Below are positions 30,339 through 38,870 of a stretch of DNA of 51,262 nucleotides, piece after piece. The translations under genes and the position numbers were made by a program. Within the stretch, counting starts at the first letter, position 1. The number at the start of each line of letters is the position of its first letter. The notes under the pieces are model-generated. The model saw only the letters and a program-made list of their open reading frames with translations. It was not told the origin of the DNA and made no database searches. The stretch is from Acidobacteriota bacterium (GTDB lineage Bacteria; Acidobacteriota; Vicinamibacteria; Marinacidobacterales; Marinacidobacteraceae): the NCBI GenBank assembly GCA_009840635.1, contig VXNL01000096.1, positions 1-51,262 of the forward strand. Direction: 5' to 3'.

Positions 30339-33056
30339 TCACTGCTGTCTCAGGCGCCGCGCGGCGGCCGCCCCCTCCACTTCGGCGCGCCTCCGCCGCA
30401 CAAAGGTCCAGACGCCGAGCAGGAACACCGGAATCGGCGGCAGCAGCACCGCCGCGGTGCGAATTCCGCTCTGGATGCGGCGGATCTGCGCCTCCATGCG
30501 CTCCTCGCTGGCGCGGATCTGCGCGTCCTTCTCGGCGTTGATGTTCGCCTCCAGCACGCTGAAGCGGCGGTTCTCCACTTCCTGGAGGTTCCGGGCCATG
30601 ATCTGCTTCGCCTGCGCATCGAGGTCGTCGCGCTCCTCGACCGCCGCGACCCGCCGGTCGAGCCGTTCCTGCGCCTGGCGCAGCGCCTCCTGGGCGCTGG
30701 ACTCCGCCTCGTCCTCTTCGAGGCTCCGCTGCTCGGTGAACTCGCGAACCCGGGACTCCACCGCCTCGAGGGTCCGGTGGCGCACCCGGCGGTTCCGGAG
30801 CGCCACGAAGGACTCGTCCCCGACGAGGACGTCCATGGCGTTCAGGAAGAACGACACGTTGTCGAAGTTGAGGTTGGGAGGCCCGATCCGGCGCAACTCG
30901 AAGAACTGCTCCGAAATGAAGTCGAGGTCGGCGATCGCGATGACGCGCGTGCTGTCCGCCTCGACCATCGCGGACGGGTCCGCGTCATCTCCCGTGGCCT
31001 CGTCCGACTCGGGCCGGAAGGTGCGCGCCTCCGCGGCGACCACGTAGGTCATCGGGTCGGGCCGGTGCGGCAGGTTGGGGTTCAACTGCGAGCCGAGGAA
31101 GTTGCGCTGCACCATCTGGAAGTAGGAGAGGACGCCGGACACGTCCCCGGTGGTGAGCAGCGGCTGGAACTCGGCCGCGGCGCCCGCGAGAGGTTCGAAG
31201 TACCCGGGGTAGATGAGCACCACCTGCTGGAGACCGGCGCTCGCCGCCGAGGCATCGGCGAAGACCTCCGGGTTGCCGTTCCCCTCACCCAGGAACACGA
31301 CCTCCGGCGGGAGATGGCCGAGGTCGGGATGCGGGTTGTAGGCGTCCCAGACGATCCCGCCCGGGTCCCACGAGATCCCGAGGTTCGCCAGGAAGGACTG
31401 GATGTTCCCCTTCGGGGTCGGCGGCGGCTGGCCCTGCTGCATGAAGGGGTTCTGCGAGGCGCCCGGCGGCTCCGAGGGAGCGAGGCCGATGTTGACCACC
31501 GGCAGCGGGTCCACGAGCAGCACCGCGGGGACCCCGGTGCGGATGAAGTCGGTGACGTTGTTCATCTCGTCGTCCGCGAGCGTCGACGGCAACACCACCA
31601 GCAGCCCGTCCACCTCCTCGGTGATCATCGCGTTCGGCTGGATCTGCACCACCTCGTACTGCTTGCGCAGTTCGTCCACGACCGACCACTCCGGCGAACT
31701 CCGCATGGTCTGGAAGTCGAGGCCGCCGAAGATCCGGAGCTCCTTGGAGATGACTCCGATCCGCTTCTTGTCGGTGTTGGCCACCACCCGGATGCTGCGG
31801 GCGAGCTCGTACTCGACGGGCAGGCCGCGGTCGAAGAACGGGATCACCTGCTCCTCGGCGGCGCAGGTGAACGCGACCCCCATGAACACGTCGCTGACCC
31901 CGGTCCTCGCCGAGGACACGCTCGGGATCTCCCGCGGCATGATCCCGAACTTCTCCCGGGCCTCGCGCGCGGACTCGGTGAACGGTTCCGTGTCCTCGAC
32001 GAGCACCTGGACCCGGCCTCCGCTCACCGACTCCATCTCGCGGAGCACGCTCATCAGGGTCGCGCGGGTCTGGACGAGCGGTTCGGGAACCTCGGGGCTC
32101 AGGTACGCCTGCACAAAGACCGGCCGGTCGTCGGGCAGCGCCCGGAGCAGCTCGCGGGTCTCCGGGGAAAGCGAATGGAGCCGCTCGGCGGTGGTGTCGA
32201 GGCGGAAGCCCAAGCGCGAGATGAGAACGATGGCGCTGAGCAGGGCCAGTGCGACGGAGACCGCCCGCACCGCGTGGTGGGTGGACATCCGGTAGCCGTC
32301 GGCGGCGGCGGGCCAGTGCCGCTTCCCGATGAGCAGGACGTTCAGGTAGAGGAAGAAACCGGCGACGGCGGCGAAATAGAGCACCGAAGTGAACGGGATC
32401 ACGCCGCGGCCGAACTCGTCGAAATGGTGGATCGCCGAAACGGGCTCCACCGCCCGGGCCAGCCACGGGCTGAAGCTGCCGAGGAAGAGGTCGGGCAGCA
32501 CCAGGACCCCCGCCGCCACCGCGCCCAGGATGAACGCCACCGTGGGGATGGAAGTGAGGAGCGACGCCGCCATCCCGGCCGCCGCGAGCGCCGCGCCGAG
32601 CAGCGCGTAGCCGACGTAGTTGGCGAACAGCAGGCCCCAGTCGGGGCTCCCGAGGAACATCAGGACGAGCGCGTGGCTGAGCGAGAGCGCCAGCGCCGCC
32701 CCGTAGATGCCGAGCACCGCCGTGTACTTGCCGAGCACGATCTCCAGGTCGGTCGCCGGGAGGGTGAGCAGCAGTTCGTCGGTCCCGAGCTTCTTCTCCT
32801 CGGCCCACACCGACATGGTGAGCGCGGGGATGAAGAAGATCAGGATGTAGGGGAACAGCCCGTTCAACTGGTCGAGGTTCGCCAGGTTGTTCAGGAAGAA
32901 GCGGTCCTGCCAGAACGCCGCCGCGGCGCTCAGCAGGATGAACAGCGTCAGGAAGACGTAACCCGACGGGTTCGAGAAGTACATGCGGAGGTCCCTCCGC
33001 ATGAGGGCCGCCACCACCGGGCGGCGGACGTTCGGGATTTCGATGAGGCCGGGCAT
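30339..33056 (-). CDS. GldF-GldG fusion: ABC permease joined to auxiliary periplasmic protein
   Basis: A 905-residue membrane protein. Residues 1 to about 250 are an ABC-2-type permease like GldF (MRRDLRMYFSNPSGYVFLTLFILLS, then MSVWAEEKKLGTDELLLTLPATDLEIVLGKY, six helices). From about residue 265 a GldG-like part begins (RLDTTAERLHSLSPETRELLRALPDDRPVFVQAYLS) with the auxiliary domain (IRVVANTDKKRIGVISKELRIFGG, VDGLLVVLPSTLADDEMNNV). A Glu/Arg-rich coiled coil and a final membrane helix close the protein. In Bacteroidota gldF and gldG are separate genes. The start ATG overlaps the ATPase stop by one base; a GTG 3 nt earlier is possible. The substrate of this exporter-like system is unknown. 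Confidence 0.85.
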   Translation of the reverse strand: MPGLIEIPNVRRPVVAALMRRDLRMYFSNPSGYVFLTLFILLSAAAAFWQDRFFLNNLANLDQLNGLFPYILIFFIPALTMSVWAEEKKLGTDELLLTLPATDLEIVLGKYTAVLGIYGAALALSLSHALVLMFLGSPDWGLLFANYVGYALLGAALAAAGMAASLLTSIPTVAFILGAVAAGVLVLPDLFLGSFSPWLARAVEPVSAIHHFDEFGRGVIPFTSVLYFAAVAGFFLYLNVLLIGKRHWPAAADGYRMSTHHAVRAVSVALALLSAIVLISRLGFRLDTTAERLHSLSPETRELLRALPDDRPVFVQAYLSPEVPEPLVQTRATLMSVLREMESVSGGRVQVLVEDTEPFTESAREAREKFGIMPREIPSVSSARTGVSDVFMGVAFTCAAEEQVIPFFDRGLPVEYELARSIRVVANTDKKRIGVISKELRIFGGLDFQTMRSSPEWSVVDELRKQYEVVQIQPNAMITEEVDGLLVVLPSTLADDEMNNVTDFIRTGVPAVLLVDPLPVVNIGLAPSEPPGASQNPFMQQGQPPPTPKGNIQSFLANLGISWDPGGIVWDAYNPHPDLGHLPPEVVFLGEGNGNPEVFADASAASAGLQQVVLIYPGYFEPLAGAAAEFQPLLTTGDVSGVLSYFQMVQRNFLGSQLNPNLPHRPDPMTYVVAAEARTFRPESDEATGDDADPSAMVEADSTRVIAIADLDFISEQFFELRRIGPPNLNFDNVSFFLNAMDVLVGDESFVALRNRRVRHRTLEAVESRVREFTEQRSLEEDEAESSAQEALRQAQERLDRRVAAVEERDDLDAQAKQIMARNLQEVENRRFSVLEANINAEKDAQIRASEERMEAQIRRIQSGIRTAAVLLPPIPVFLLGVWTFVRRRRAEVEGAAAARRLRQQ

Positions 33057-33847
33057 CACGCGACCTCCTCGGGGGTGGACACTGCCGAGTCGCCCGCAGC
33101 GCCGTTCCCGGCCTCTGCGCCGCTCCCACCCGGCCCGGTGAGCTCGTAGAAGCTGTCCTCCATCGAGCCGTCCCGCTGGAGGTCCGACGGAACCCCGTCG
33201 AACACCAGGCGGCCCCCGTTCACCACGAGCACCCGGTCCGCCACCGCTTCCACCTCGCGCAGGATGTGCGTGGAAATGAGGACGGTCTTGCCGGCGCCCA
33301 GCCGGCGGATGTTCTGGCGGAAGTCCCGGATCTGGTTGGGATCGAGGCCCGCCGTGGGCTCGTCCATGATGAGCACGTCGGGGTCGTGGAGCAGCGCCTG
33401 GGCCACTCCGACCCGCTGGCGGAAGCCCCGCGACAGCTTGCCGATGGGCTTTTCCATCACCTCGTCGAGCGCGCAGAGGGCGGCCACTTCCTTGATGCGG
33501 GAGGTCAGCCGGCCCGGCGGGATCTCGCGGGCCTCCCCAAAGAAGCGGAGCAGTTCCGCCGGCGTCATGTCGGGGTAGAGCGGGCCGTTCTCGGGCAGGT
33601 AGCCGAGTCGGCGGGTCGCGTCGAGGCGCTGCTGGTGGACGTCCAGTCCGGCGATCGCGGCGGTGCCCTCGCTGGGGGCGAGATAGCCGGTCAGCATCTT
33701 CATCGTGGTGGTCTTCCCGGCGCCGTTCGGCCCCAGGAAGGCGACGATCTGCCCCCGGGGAATCGCGAAGCGCACGCTCTCGACGGCCACGAAGGGCCCG
33801 TAGAACTTGCTGAGACCGCGCGCCTCGATCATGATCGGTTGGGTCAT
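33056..33847 (-). CDS. ABC transporter ATPase, GldA-like
   Basis: A 263-residue ATPase, first gene of the three-gene ABC operon. Walker A is GPNGAGKTT, the signature is LSRGFRQRVGVAQAL, Walker B is DVLIMDEPTAGLD, and the switch His is in LISTHI. The phrase YLPENGPLYPDMTPAELLRFFGEAR is typical of GldA/ABC-2 ATPases. It partners the GldF-GldG fusion immediately downstream. A GAGGTACCTC palindrome lies a few bases upstream of the start at about 33851-33860 and could serve as part of the ribosome site. Confidence 0.9.
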   Translation of the reverse strand: MTQPIMIEARGLSKFYGPFVAVESVRFAIPRGQIVAFLGPNGAGKTTTMKMLTGYLAPSEGTAAIAGLDVHQQRLDATRRLGYLPENGPLYPDMTPAELLRFFGEAREIPPGRLTSRIKEVAALCALDEVMEKPIGKLSRGFRQRVGVAQALLHDPDVLIMDEPTAGLDPNQIRDFRQNIRRLGAGKTVLISTHILREVEAVADRVLVVNGGRLVFDGVPSDLQRDGSMEDSFYELTGPGGSGAEAGNGAAGDSAVSTPEEVA

Positions 33848-33900
33848 ATCGAGGTACCTCTGTTCCTCGGGAAAAGGCGCGGAATTCTAGCCACAGGCTG

Positions 33901-34941
33901 TCAGGCGCGGGTCCCGGCCCCCGTCGCCGCTTCCTCGGCGATCATCGCCTCCAGTTGCCGGCGGAACCGCAGCGGCCCGGCGTCGATCGGCAGGTTGATG
34001 TGCGGCGAGGTCGCGGTGTCCATCCCGATCTGCACCTCGTTCAGCACCGCGCGATCCTCCTCGAAGGCCTCGCGCACGTCCTCGCTCATCATCTCGCTCA
34101 GGTCTTCGTCGCCGGGCCTGATGTTGCGAAGCTGGAACCAGTAGTAGCGGGTCTCCGTCTCGGTAGTCGGGGTCATGAAGTTGTAGCTGTCCATGATGAA
34201 GGTGCTGTCGGCCAGCGGCCCCTCCGGCCCTCCGGTACCCGCGGGGGTGAAGACCGCCCGGATGAACGCGAGGGACGGGTAGCGGACCTCGTAGTGCTGC
34301 AGCCGGTCGCAGTTGCCCTCGAACGCGACGATCTTCCGGTAGAAGGGGGCCGGCTCCACGTCCAGCATCCAGCGATGCACGATGATCCCGTCCTTCGTTC
34401 CGGTGACCTGGAGGGGTGCGTCCCTGGCGGCGTCCTGGGCGAAGGACGTCGCGTGGACCCAGGCGACGTGGGTGGGGTCGAGCAGGTTGTCGCACACGAA
34501 CAGGTAGTTGCACGCGAGTTCCAGCGCCGGACCCCGGTTGATGCCCCAGGCCGGATCGTCGAAGTTGGGAATGGCGATGATCTTCGCGGGATCGGCCAGC
34601 GCGGGGTCGCCCATCCAGATCCACGCCAGGCCGTACTTCTCGTGCACCGGGTACGGACGGACGTTCGCGTCCGGCGGGATGCGCCCGCTGCCCGGCGCCC
34701 AGACACACTGCCCGGAGCAGTCGAAGGTCAGACCGTGATAGCCGCATTCCAGATTGCCGTCCCGGATCCGGCCCCTGGAGAGCGGCAGCTTCCGGTGCGG
34801 GCAGGCATCCTCCAGGGCGACGACCCGGTCCCCGTCGGAGCGGAACACGCAGACCTTCTCGCCCAGGACGCGGATCTGCCGCGGTGTCCGGCCGATCTCG
34901 CTGCTCCAGGCGGCGACGTACCAGGCATTCCTGAGAAACAT
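33901..34941 (-). CDS. Rieske-type aromatic ring-hydroxylating oxygenase (VanA-like) oxygenase subunit
   Basis: A 346-residue non-haem iron oxygenase. The Rieske [2Fe-2S] ligands are Cys47 and His49 (CPHR) and Cys66 and His69 (CGYHG). The mononuclear iron region reads CDNLLDPTHVAWVHATSF. The N-terminus MFLRNAWYVAAWSSEIG and overall length match vanillate O-demethylase oxygenase and relatives, which demethylate or hydroxylate aromatic ethers. The reductase subunit is not next to it. It is divergent from the cytochrome/propeller gene with 67 bp between starts. The exact substrate is unknown. Confidence 0.85.
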   Translation of the reverse strand: MFLRNAWYVAAWSSEIGRTPRQIRVLGEKVCVFRSDGDRVVALEDACPHRKLPLSRGRIRDGNLECGYHGLTFDCSGQCVWAPGSGRIPPDANVRPYPVHEKYGLAWIWMGDPALADPAKIIAIPNFDDPAWGINRGPALELACNYLFVCDNLLDPTHVAWVHATSFAQDAARDAPLQVTGTKDGIIVHRWMLDVEPAPFYRKIVAFEGNCDRLQHYEVRYPSLAFIRAVFTPAGTGGPEGPLADSTFIMDSYNFMTPTTETETRYYWFQLRNIRPGDEDLSEMMSEDVREAFEEDRAVLNEVQIGMDTATSPHINLPIDAGPLRFRRQLEAMIAEEAATGAGTRA

Positions 34942-34995
34942 CCAACTTCCCTCGCTCCGCCGAATTCTGGAACATTTGGCCCCCGCTGCCCGCCA

Positions 34996-35001
34996 TACAA
35001 T
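34996..35001 (+). promoter_or_regulatory. -10-like hexamer TACAAT before the di-haem protein gene
   Basis: TACAAT ends 7 nt before the ATG at 35009, giving a probable leaderless transcript. It overlaps another in-frame ATG at 35000, which argues for 35009 as the start. Confidence 0.45.
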
Positions 35002-35008
35002 GCGGGAC

Positions 35009-36799
35009 ATGCGGAATCCGTTCCCGGGACGCCGGGTCGCCGCGCTGGGCCTGGTCGCAGGTACGGTCTGGCTGGGCTTCGTGAGCACCGCGCGCGCCGA
35101 GGCGCCCCGCCGTCCGCAGGCGGTCGTCCTCGCGCCGGGAACCCCGGCCGGCGAGGCGCTCCTGGTCGGCAACCGCGCCGGAACGGTCAGCGTCATCCGC
35201 GCCGGCGACCTCACCCTCCTGGGAGAGGCCCCGGCCGGCGCCAACATCACCGACCTCGTGCTTCTTCCGGACGGCGGGGGCCGCGTGCTCGCCGTCGACC
35301 ACGGTGCGCACGAACTCCTGGTGCTCGGCCCCGGAAACGGCGACTGGACAGCTCCCGGCCCCTTCCCGGCAGCCGCGGCGGACCCCCTCCTCGAAGTGCA
35401 AGCGGCCGTCCCGACGTGCCGCTACCCGATCCGCGCCGCCCGCCAGGACTCGTTGCTTGCGGTTTCCTGCCTCTGGTCGCGGCGGGTGCAGATGTACGAC
35501 CTGACCGGGGCGGATGCGACTGCCGAGGATCTGGACGCGCCGCGCTGGACTGCCGATCTCCCCTTCGAACCGCAGGAAATGCTGTTCCTGGGCGACGGGA
35601 AGCTGCTGGTCGCGGACGCCTTCGGCGGGGGCCTCGCGGTGGTTTCGGCCCCGGACGGCGAGCTGCTCCGCACGAAGGAACTCACCGGCCACAACCTGAG
35701 GGGCCTGACGCTCCTCCCGGACGGCCGGCTCGGGATCACCCACCAGGAACTCCACACCGGGATGCACACCACCTCGGACGACATCCGCTGGGGGGTGTTC
35801 ATCACGAACAGCGTCAGCCTGATGCCGCTGGACGACCTGGTTTCCGGCAACCCGCGCCTCGGGCGGCGCACCCGGATCATGGATCTCGGCGACGTCCTCA
35901 CCCCGTCGGGAGACCCCGCGGCGATGGTCGTGTCGCCGGAGGGCGAACTGGTCATCGCGCTGTCCGGAGTCGGCCGGCTCGCGTTCGGCGGCGCCGACGC
36001 CCGGCGGATGAGCCACGCGCGGGTGGGGCGCGGCCCGTCGGCGATCGCGGCCGGCGGGAACGGACTCCTCTACGTGGCGAACACCCGGTCCGATGAGATC
36101 TCGGTGGTCGCGCTCGCCGAGCAGACCGAGGTGGCCCGGATTCCCCTCGGTCCGGCCGCTCCGCTCACCGCCGTCGAACGCGGGGAGCTGCTCTTTCACG
36201 ACGCGTCGCTCTCGCTCCGCGGCTGGATGAGTTGCGCGAGCTGTCACACCCAGGGACACACGAACCACCGCCTCTCGGACACGCTGGGCGACGGCACCTA
36301 CGGCGCCCCCAAGCGGGTTCTTTCGCTCCTCGGGGTGGCGGACACCAAGCCATGGGCGTGGGACGGCCAGATCCGCAGGCTCGAGGATCAGGTGGTCAAG
36401 TCGGTGCGCACCACCCTCCGCGGGCGGCAGCTCGAGGAACGCGAGGTGAGCGACCTCGCCGCCTACCTGCGCACGCTGGAACTACCGGAGGTTGGCGCGC
36501 CGGTGGAGTCGGCGCTCCTGGCAGAGGGACAGGAAGCGTTCGACCGCTACGCCTGTAACCGCTGCCACACCGCTCCGGCCTACACCTCGCCGGGGGTCCA
36601 CAACGTGGGCCTCACCGACGAACTGGGACGCGACCGGTTCAATCCGCCGTCGCTCCGGGGGGTCCGGTTCCGCCGGGCGCTCCTCCACGACGGCTCCGCC
36701 AAGTCGCTCGAAGAAGTCTTCGACGTCCATCCGGGGCTCGGCGTCGAGGTGAGCGCGGACGACCTCCCCGCCCTGATCGCCTTCCTCCGGACGCTGTAG
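35009..36799 (+). CDS. Beta-propeller plus di-haem cytochrome c protein (MauG-like C-terminus)
   Basis: A 596-residue exported protein with a signal peptide (RRVAALGLVAGTVWLGFVSTARA). Residues about 30-390 form a YVTN-like propeller (LLVGNRAGTVSVIRAGDLTLLGEAPAG; YVANTRSDEISVVAL). The C-terminal 200 residues carry two CxxCH haem motifs, CASCH (GWMSCASCHTQGH) and CNRCH (DRYACNRCHTAP), in a di-haem peroxidase/MauG-type setting. It probably works in periplasmic electron transfer or oxidation of a partner. An ATG at 35000 would add three residues. It is divergent from a Rieske oxygenase; a functional link is an inference only. The stop is followed at once by REP-like hairpins. Confidence 0.87.
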   Translation: MRNPFPGRRVAALGLVAGTVWLGFVSTARAEAPRRPQAVVLAPGTPAGEALLVGNRAGTVSVIRAGDLTLLGEAPAGANITDLVLLPDGGGRVLAVDHGAHELLVLGPGNGDWTAPGPFPAAAADPLLEVQAAVPTCRYPIRAARQDSLLAVSCLWSRRVQMYDLTGADATAEDLDAPRWTADLPFEPQEMLFLGDGKLLVADAFGGGLAVVSAPDGELLRTKELTGHNLRGLTLLPDGRLGITHQELHTGMHTTSDDIRWGVFITNSVSLMPLDDLVSGNPRLGRRTRIMDLGDVLTPSGDPAAMVVSPEGELVIALSGVGRLAFGGADARRMSHARVGRGPSAIAAGGNGLLYVANTRSDEISVVALAEQTEVARIPLGPAAPLTAVERGELLFHDASLSLRGWMSCASCHTQGHTNHRLSDTLGDGTYGAPKRVLSLLGVADTKPWAWDGQIRRLEDQVVKSVRTTLRGRQLEEREVSDLAAYLRTLELPEVGAPVESALLAEGQEAFDRYACNRCHTAPAYTSPGVHNVGLTDELGRDRFNPPSLRGVRFRRALLHDGSAKSLEEVFDVHPGLGVEVSADDLPALIAFLRTL

Positions 36800-36800
36800 G

Positions 36801-36928
36801 GAACGCCGGTCTCCAGACCGGCACCGCGGCGCTCCGCGCCGCGCACGTCGTAACCCCACGCTGCCTCAACGCGCGGACGGCTTGGAGCGCCGGCTTCAGC
36901 CGGCACAGCCCGCCGCAGGCGGGCGGCG
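36801..36928 (+). repeat. Two bipartite palindromic repeats (REP-like) between convergent genes
   Basis: The first copy (36801-36846) starts 2 bp after the cytochrome gene stop: stem 1 GCCGGTCTCCAGACCGGC at 36805-36822, stem 2 GCGGCGCTCCGCGCCGC at 36826-36842. The second (36879-36928) has stem 1 GCCGGCTTCAGCCGGC at 36889-36904 and stem 2 GCCCGCCGCAGGCGGGC at 36908-36924. They separate convergent genes and may terminate both. Confidence 0.85.
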
Positions 36929-36966
36929 GGACGGATCCCACGCGCGCAAATGGCGCGCGGGGCGAC

Positions 36967-37464
36967 CTATCCGCCTTGCGCTTCGAACTCCGCGGCGGCC
37001 GCCCGCGCCCGGGCTTCGAGTTCCTCTTCGGTCAGGTCCTCGATATGTGTCGCCAGACTCCAGCGGTGCCCGAAGGGATCCACGACGTTCGACATGCGGT
37101 CACCCCAGAACTGGTCCTCCGGCGGCCGGATCTCGCGGGCGCCTTCCTCCACCGCCTTCTGATGCACGGCGTCCACGTCCGGCACGTAGAGATGGATCGT
37201 AGTGCTGGTCCCGCCGAGGGTGTCCGGGGAGACGAAACCCGCCTCCGCCGGCGGTCCCGGGAACTCCTGGGCCATGTAGATCTGGCTCTCGCCGAAGCGG
37301 AGTTCCGCGTGCATCACGGCGCCGCCCTCTCCCTCCATCGAGGAGTCCACGGTCGCGCCCAGCACCTCCTGATACCAGGCGAGCGCCGCCTGTCCGTCGC
37401 GGACAACGAGATAGGGGGTGACCGCGTTGGCGCGGTTCGGAATGTAGTGCGTGGCCTTGGCCAT
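36967..37464 (-). CDS. VOC-superfamily protein (PhnB/glyoxalase-like)
   Basis: A 165-residue protein with paired beta-alpha-beta-beta-beta modules. The first module reads VTPYLVVRDGQAALAWYQEVLGA, then VMHAELRFGESQIYMAQEFP; the second reads TTIHLYVPDVDAVHQKAVEEGA, then DRMSNVVDPFGHRWSLATH. This is the PhnB-like branch of glyoxalase/bleomycin resistance proteins. The substrate is unknown. AGGA lies 6 nt before the ATG at 37464. It sits downstream of hutI on the same strand with 147 bp between, which contain only a small hairpin. Confidence 0.82.
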   Translation of the reverse strand: MAKATHYIPNRANAVTPYLVVRDGQAALAWYQEVLGATVDSSMEGEGGAVMHAELRFGESQIYMAQEFPGPPAEAGFVSPDTLGGTSTTIHLYVPDVDAVHQKAVEEGAREIRPPEDQFWGDRMSNVVDPFGHRWSLATHIEDLTEEELEARARAAAAEFEAQGG

Positions 37465-37530
37465 GAGGTTTCCTGCTCCTTTGCTGGGATCGTGATCGGA
37501 ACGCGGACGCGCGCCGCGCCTTCCGGAACG

Positions 37531-37554
37531 ACCGAACCGGCGGAAAGGTTCGGT
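37531..37554. terminator. Possible hairpin terminator between hutI and the VOC gene
   Basis: ACCGAACC (37531-37538) pairs with GGTTCGGT (37547-37554) around an 8-nt loop. No clear T-tract follows on either strand, so an intrinsic terminator is only a possibility. Confidence 0.3.
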
Positions 37555-37611
37555 TGGCGTGCGGATTCTGACGGTTGGAGGCCCGGAGCGGATACCGGAA
37601 GTCGCGCGGCG

Positions 37612-38832
37612 CTACGAACGATCCCGGCCCGCGACCAGGAGTCCGGCAAGCGCCCGGCGGCCGAGCCAGTAGGTCAGATCGCGCGGATGGCCGATGTCCC
37701 AGACCGCGATATCGGCGCGCTTCCCTGGCTCGAGCGTCCCCCGGTCGTGCTCGAGCCCGAGCGCCCGCGCCGCGTGGCGCGTCACCCCGGCAAGGCACTC
37801 CTCCGGCGTCAACCCGAAGAGCCGGGAAGCCAGCGCCATGGCTTCGGGGAGCGAGCCGAGCGGCGACGTTCCCGGGTTGCAGTCGGTGGCCACCGCAATC
37901 GGGACTCCATGCCGGCGCAGCGCCCCGACCCGAGGGCGGCGGGTCTCGCCGAGCGTCAGGAAGGCTCCGGGAAGCAGCACCGCCACCGTGCCGGCGTCCG
38001 CGAGCGCCTCGATCCCCGACTCCGGCGTGTACTCCAGATGGTCGGCGGAGAGCGCTCCGAAGCGCGCCGCGAGCGCCGCCCCGCCACCGTCGGTCAGTTG
38101 GTCCGCATGCAGCTTGACCGGCAGGCCCAGTTCGCAGGCGCGCTCGAAGAGCGGGGCGATCTGGACGGCGCTGAAGGCGACCTCCTCGCAATAGGCGTCG
38201 ACGGCGTCCGCCAGACCGCGGCGCGCCACCTCCGGCAGCAACACGTCCGCGACGAAACCCAGATACTCCACGGGCCTCCCCCCGAATTCCGGCGGGACGG
38301 CGTGCGCCGCGAGGAGGGTCGCCCTCACCGTCAGTCCGGAGGCGCGGCCCAGGCGGCGCACCACCTCCAGCGTCCGGATCTCGGTGTCCCGGTCCAGTCC
38401 GTACCCGGACTTGATCTCGACGGTGGCCGCGCCGGCGCGGGCCATCGCCTCGAGCCGGCCCCGCGCGCTCCGGAAGAGCTCCTCGGCCGAGGCGGCCCGG
38501 GTGGCCCGCACCGTGGCCATGATCCCGCCGCCGGCGGCGGCCAGTTCCTCGTAGGTCGCTCCGCCGAGATGCGCCTCGAACTCGCTCCCCCGGTCGCCAC
38601 CGAAGACGAGGTGGGTGTGGCAGTCGATCAGGGCGGGCGTGATCCAGCGCCCCTCAAGCGAACGAACCTCCGTGGTCGCATGGGCAGGAAGATCGGACCT
38701 CGGCCCGACCCAGGCGATCTCGCCGTCCCGGATCGCCAGCGCTCCGTCTTCGATGGCGCCATAGGGATCGGGAGCGCCGCCGCGCATCGTCGCGATGTGC
38801 GCATCGGTCAGCAGCAGGTCCCAGCGGCCCAT
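37612..38832 (-). CDS. hutI: Imidazolonepropionase
   Basis: A 406-residue cytoplasmic metal-dependent hydrolase that opens 4-imidazolone-5-propionate to N-formimino-L-glutamate in histidine degradation. Motifs: ALIDCHTHLVFGGDRGSEFEAHLGGATYEEL, VEIKSGYGLDRDTEIRTL (the SGYGL segment is typical of HutI), KLHADQLTD, and ATDCNPGTSPLGSLPEAM. Length is normal. It is divergent from hutF-hutU-hutH with only 38 bp between start codons. A TATCGT hexamer (38839-38844 on the minus strand) ends 6 nt before the ATG. Confidence 0.95.
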   Translation of the reverse strand: MGRWDLLLTDAHIATMRGGAPDPYGAIEDGALAIRDGEIAWVGPRSDLPAHATTEVRSLEGRWITPALIDCHTHLVFGGDRGSEFEAHLGGATYEELAAAGGGIMATVRATRAASAEELFRSARGRLEAMARAGAATVEIKSGYGLDRDTEIRTLEVVRRLGRASGLTVRATLLAAHAVPPEFGGRPVEYLGFVADVLLPEVARRGLADAVDAYCEEVAFSAVQIAPLFERACELGLPVKLHADQLTDGGGAALAARFGALSADHLEYTPESGIEALADAGTVAVLLPGAFLTLGETRRPRVGALRRHGVPIAVATDCNPGTSPLGSLPEAMALASRLFGLTPEECLAGVTRHAARALGLEHDRGTLEPGKRADIAVWDIGHPRDLTYWLGRRALAGLLVAGRDRS

Positions 38833-38838
38833 CGTCCG

Positions 38839-38848
38839 ACGATAGCGT
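38839..38848. promoter_or_regulatory. Compact bidirectional hut promoter region
   Basis: Within the 38-bp gap between hutI and hutF there is TATCGT for hutI (minus strand, 38839-38844) and TAGCGT for hutF (plus strand, 38843-38848), overlapping each other. The two directions must therefore compete or share control. No clear -35 boxes are seen. Confidence 0.4.
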
Positions 38849-38870
38849 GTGCCAAGCTTCGGAAACGCCG

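Noticed and set aside
30291..33149. Plus-strand open frame of 952 codons opposite the GldF-GldG gene
   Set aside because: The translation is full of charged low-complexity text (HRRD, EDAGH) without any fold. The opposite strand encodes a clear ABC permease with membrane helices.
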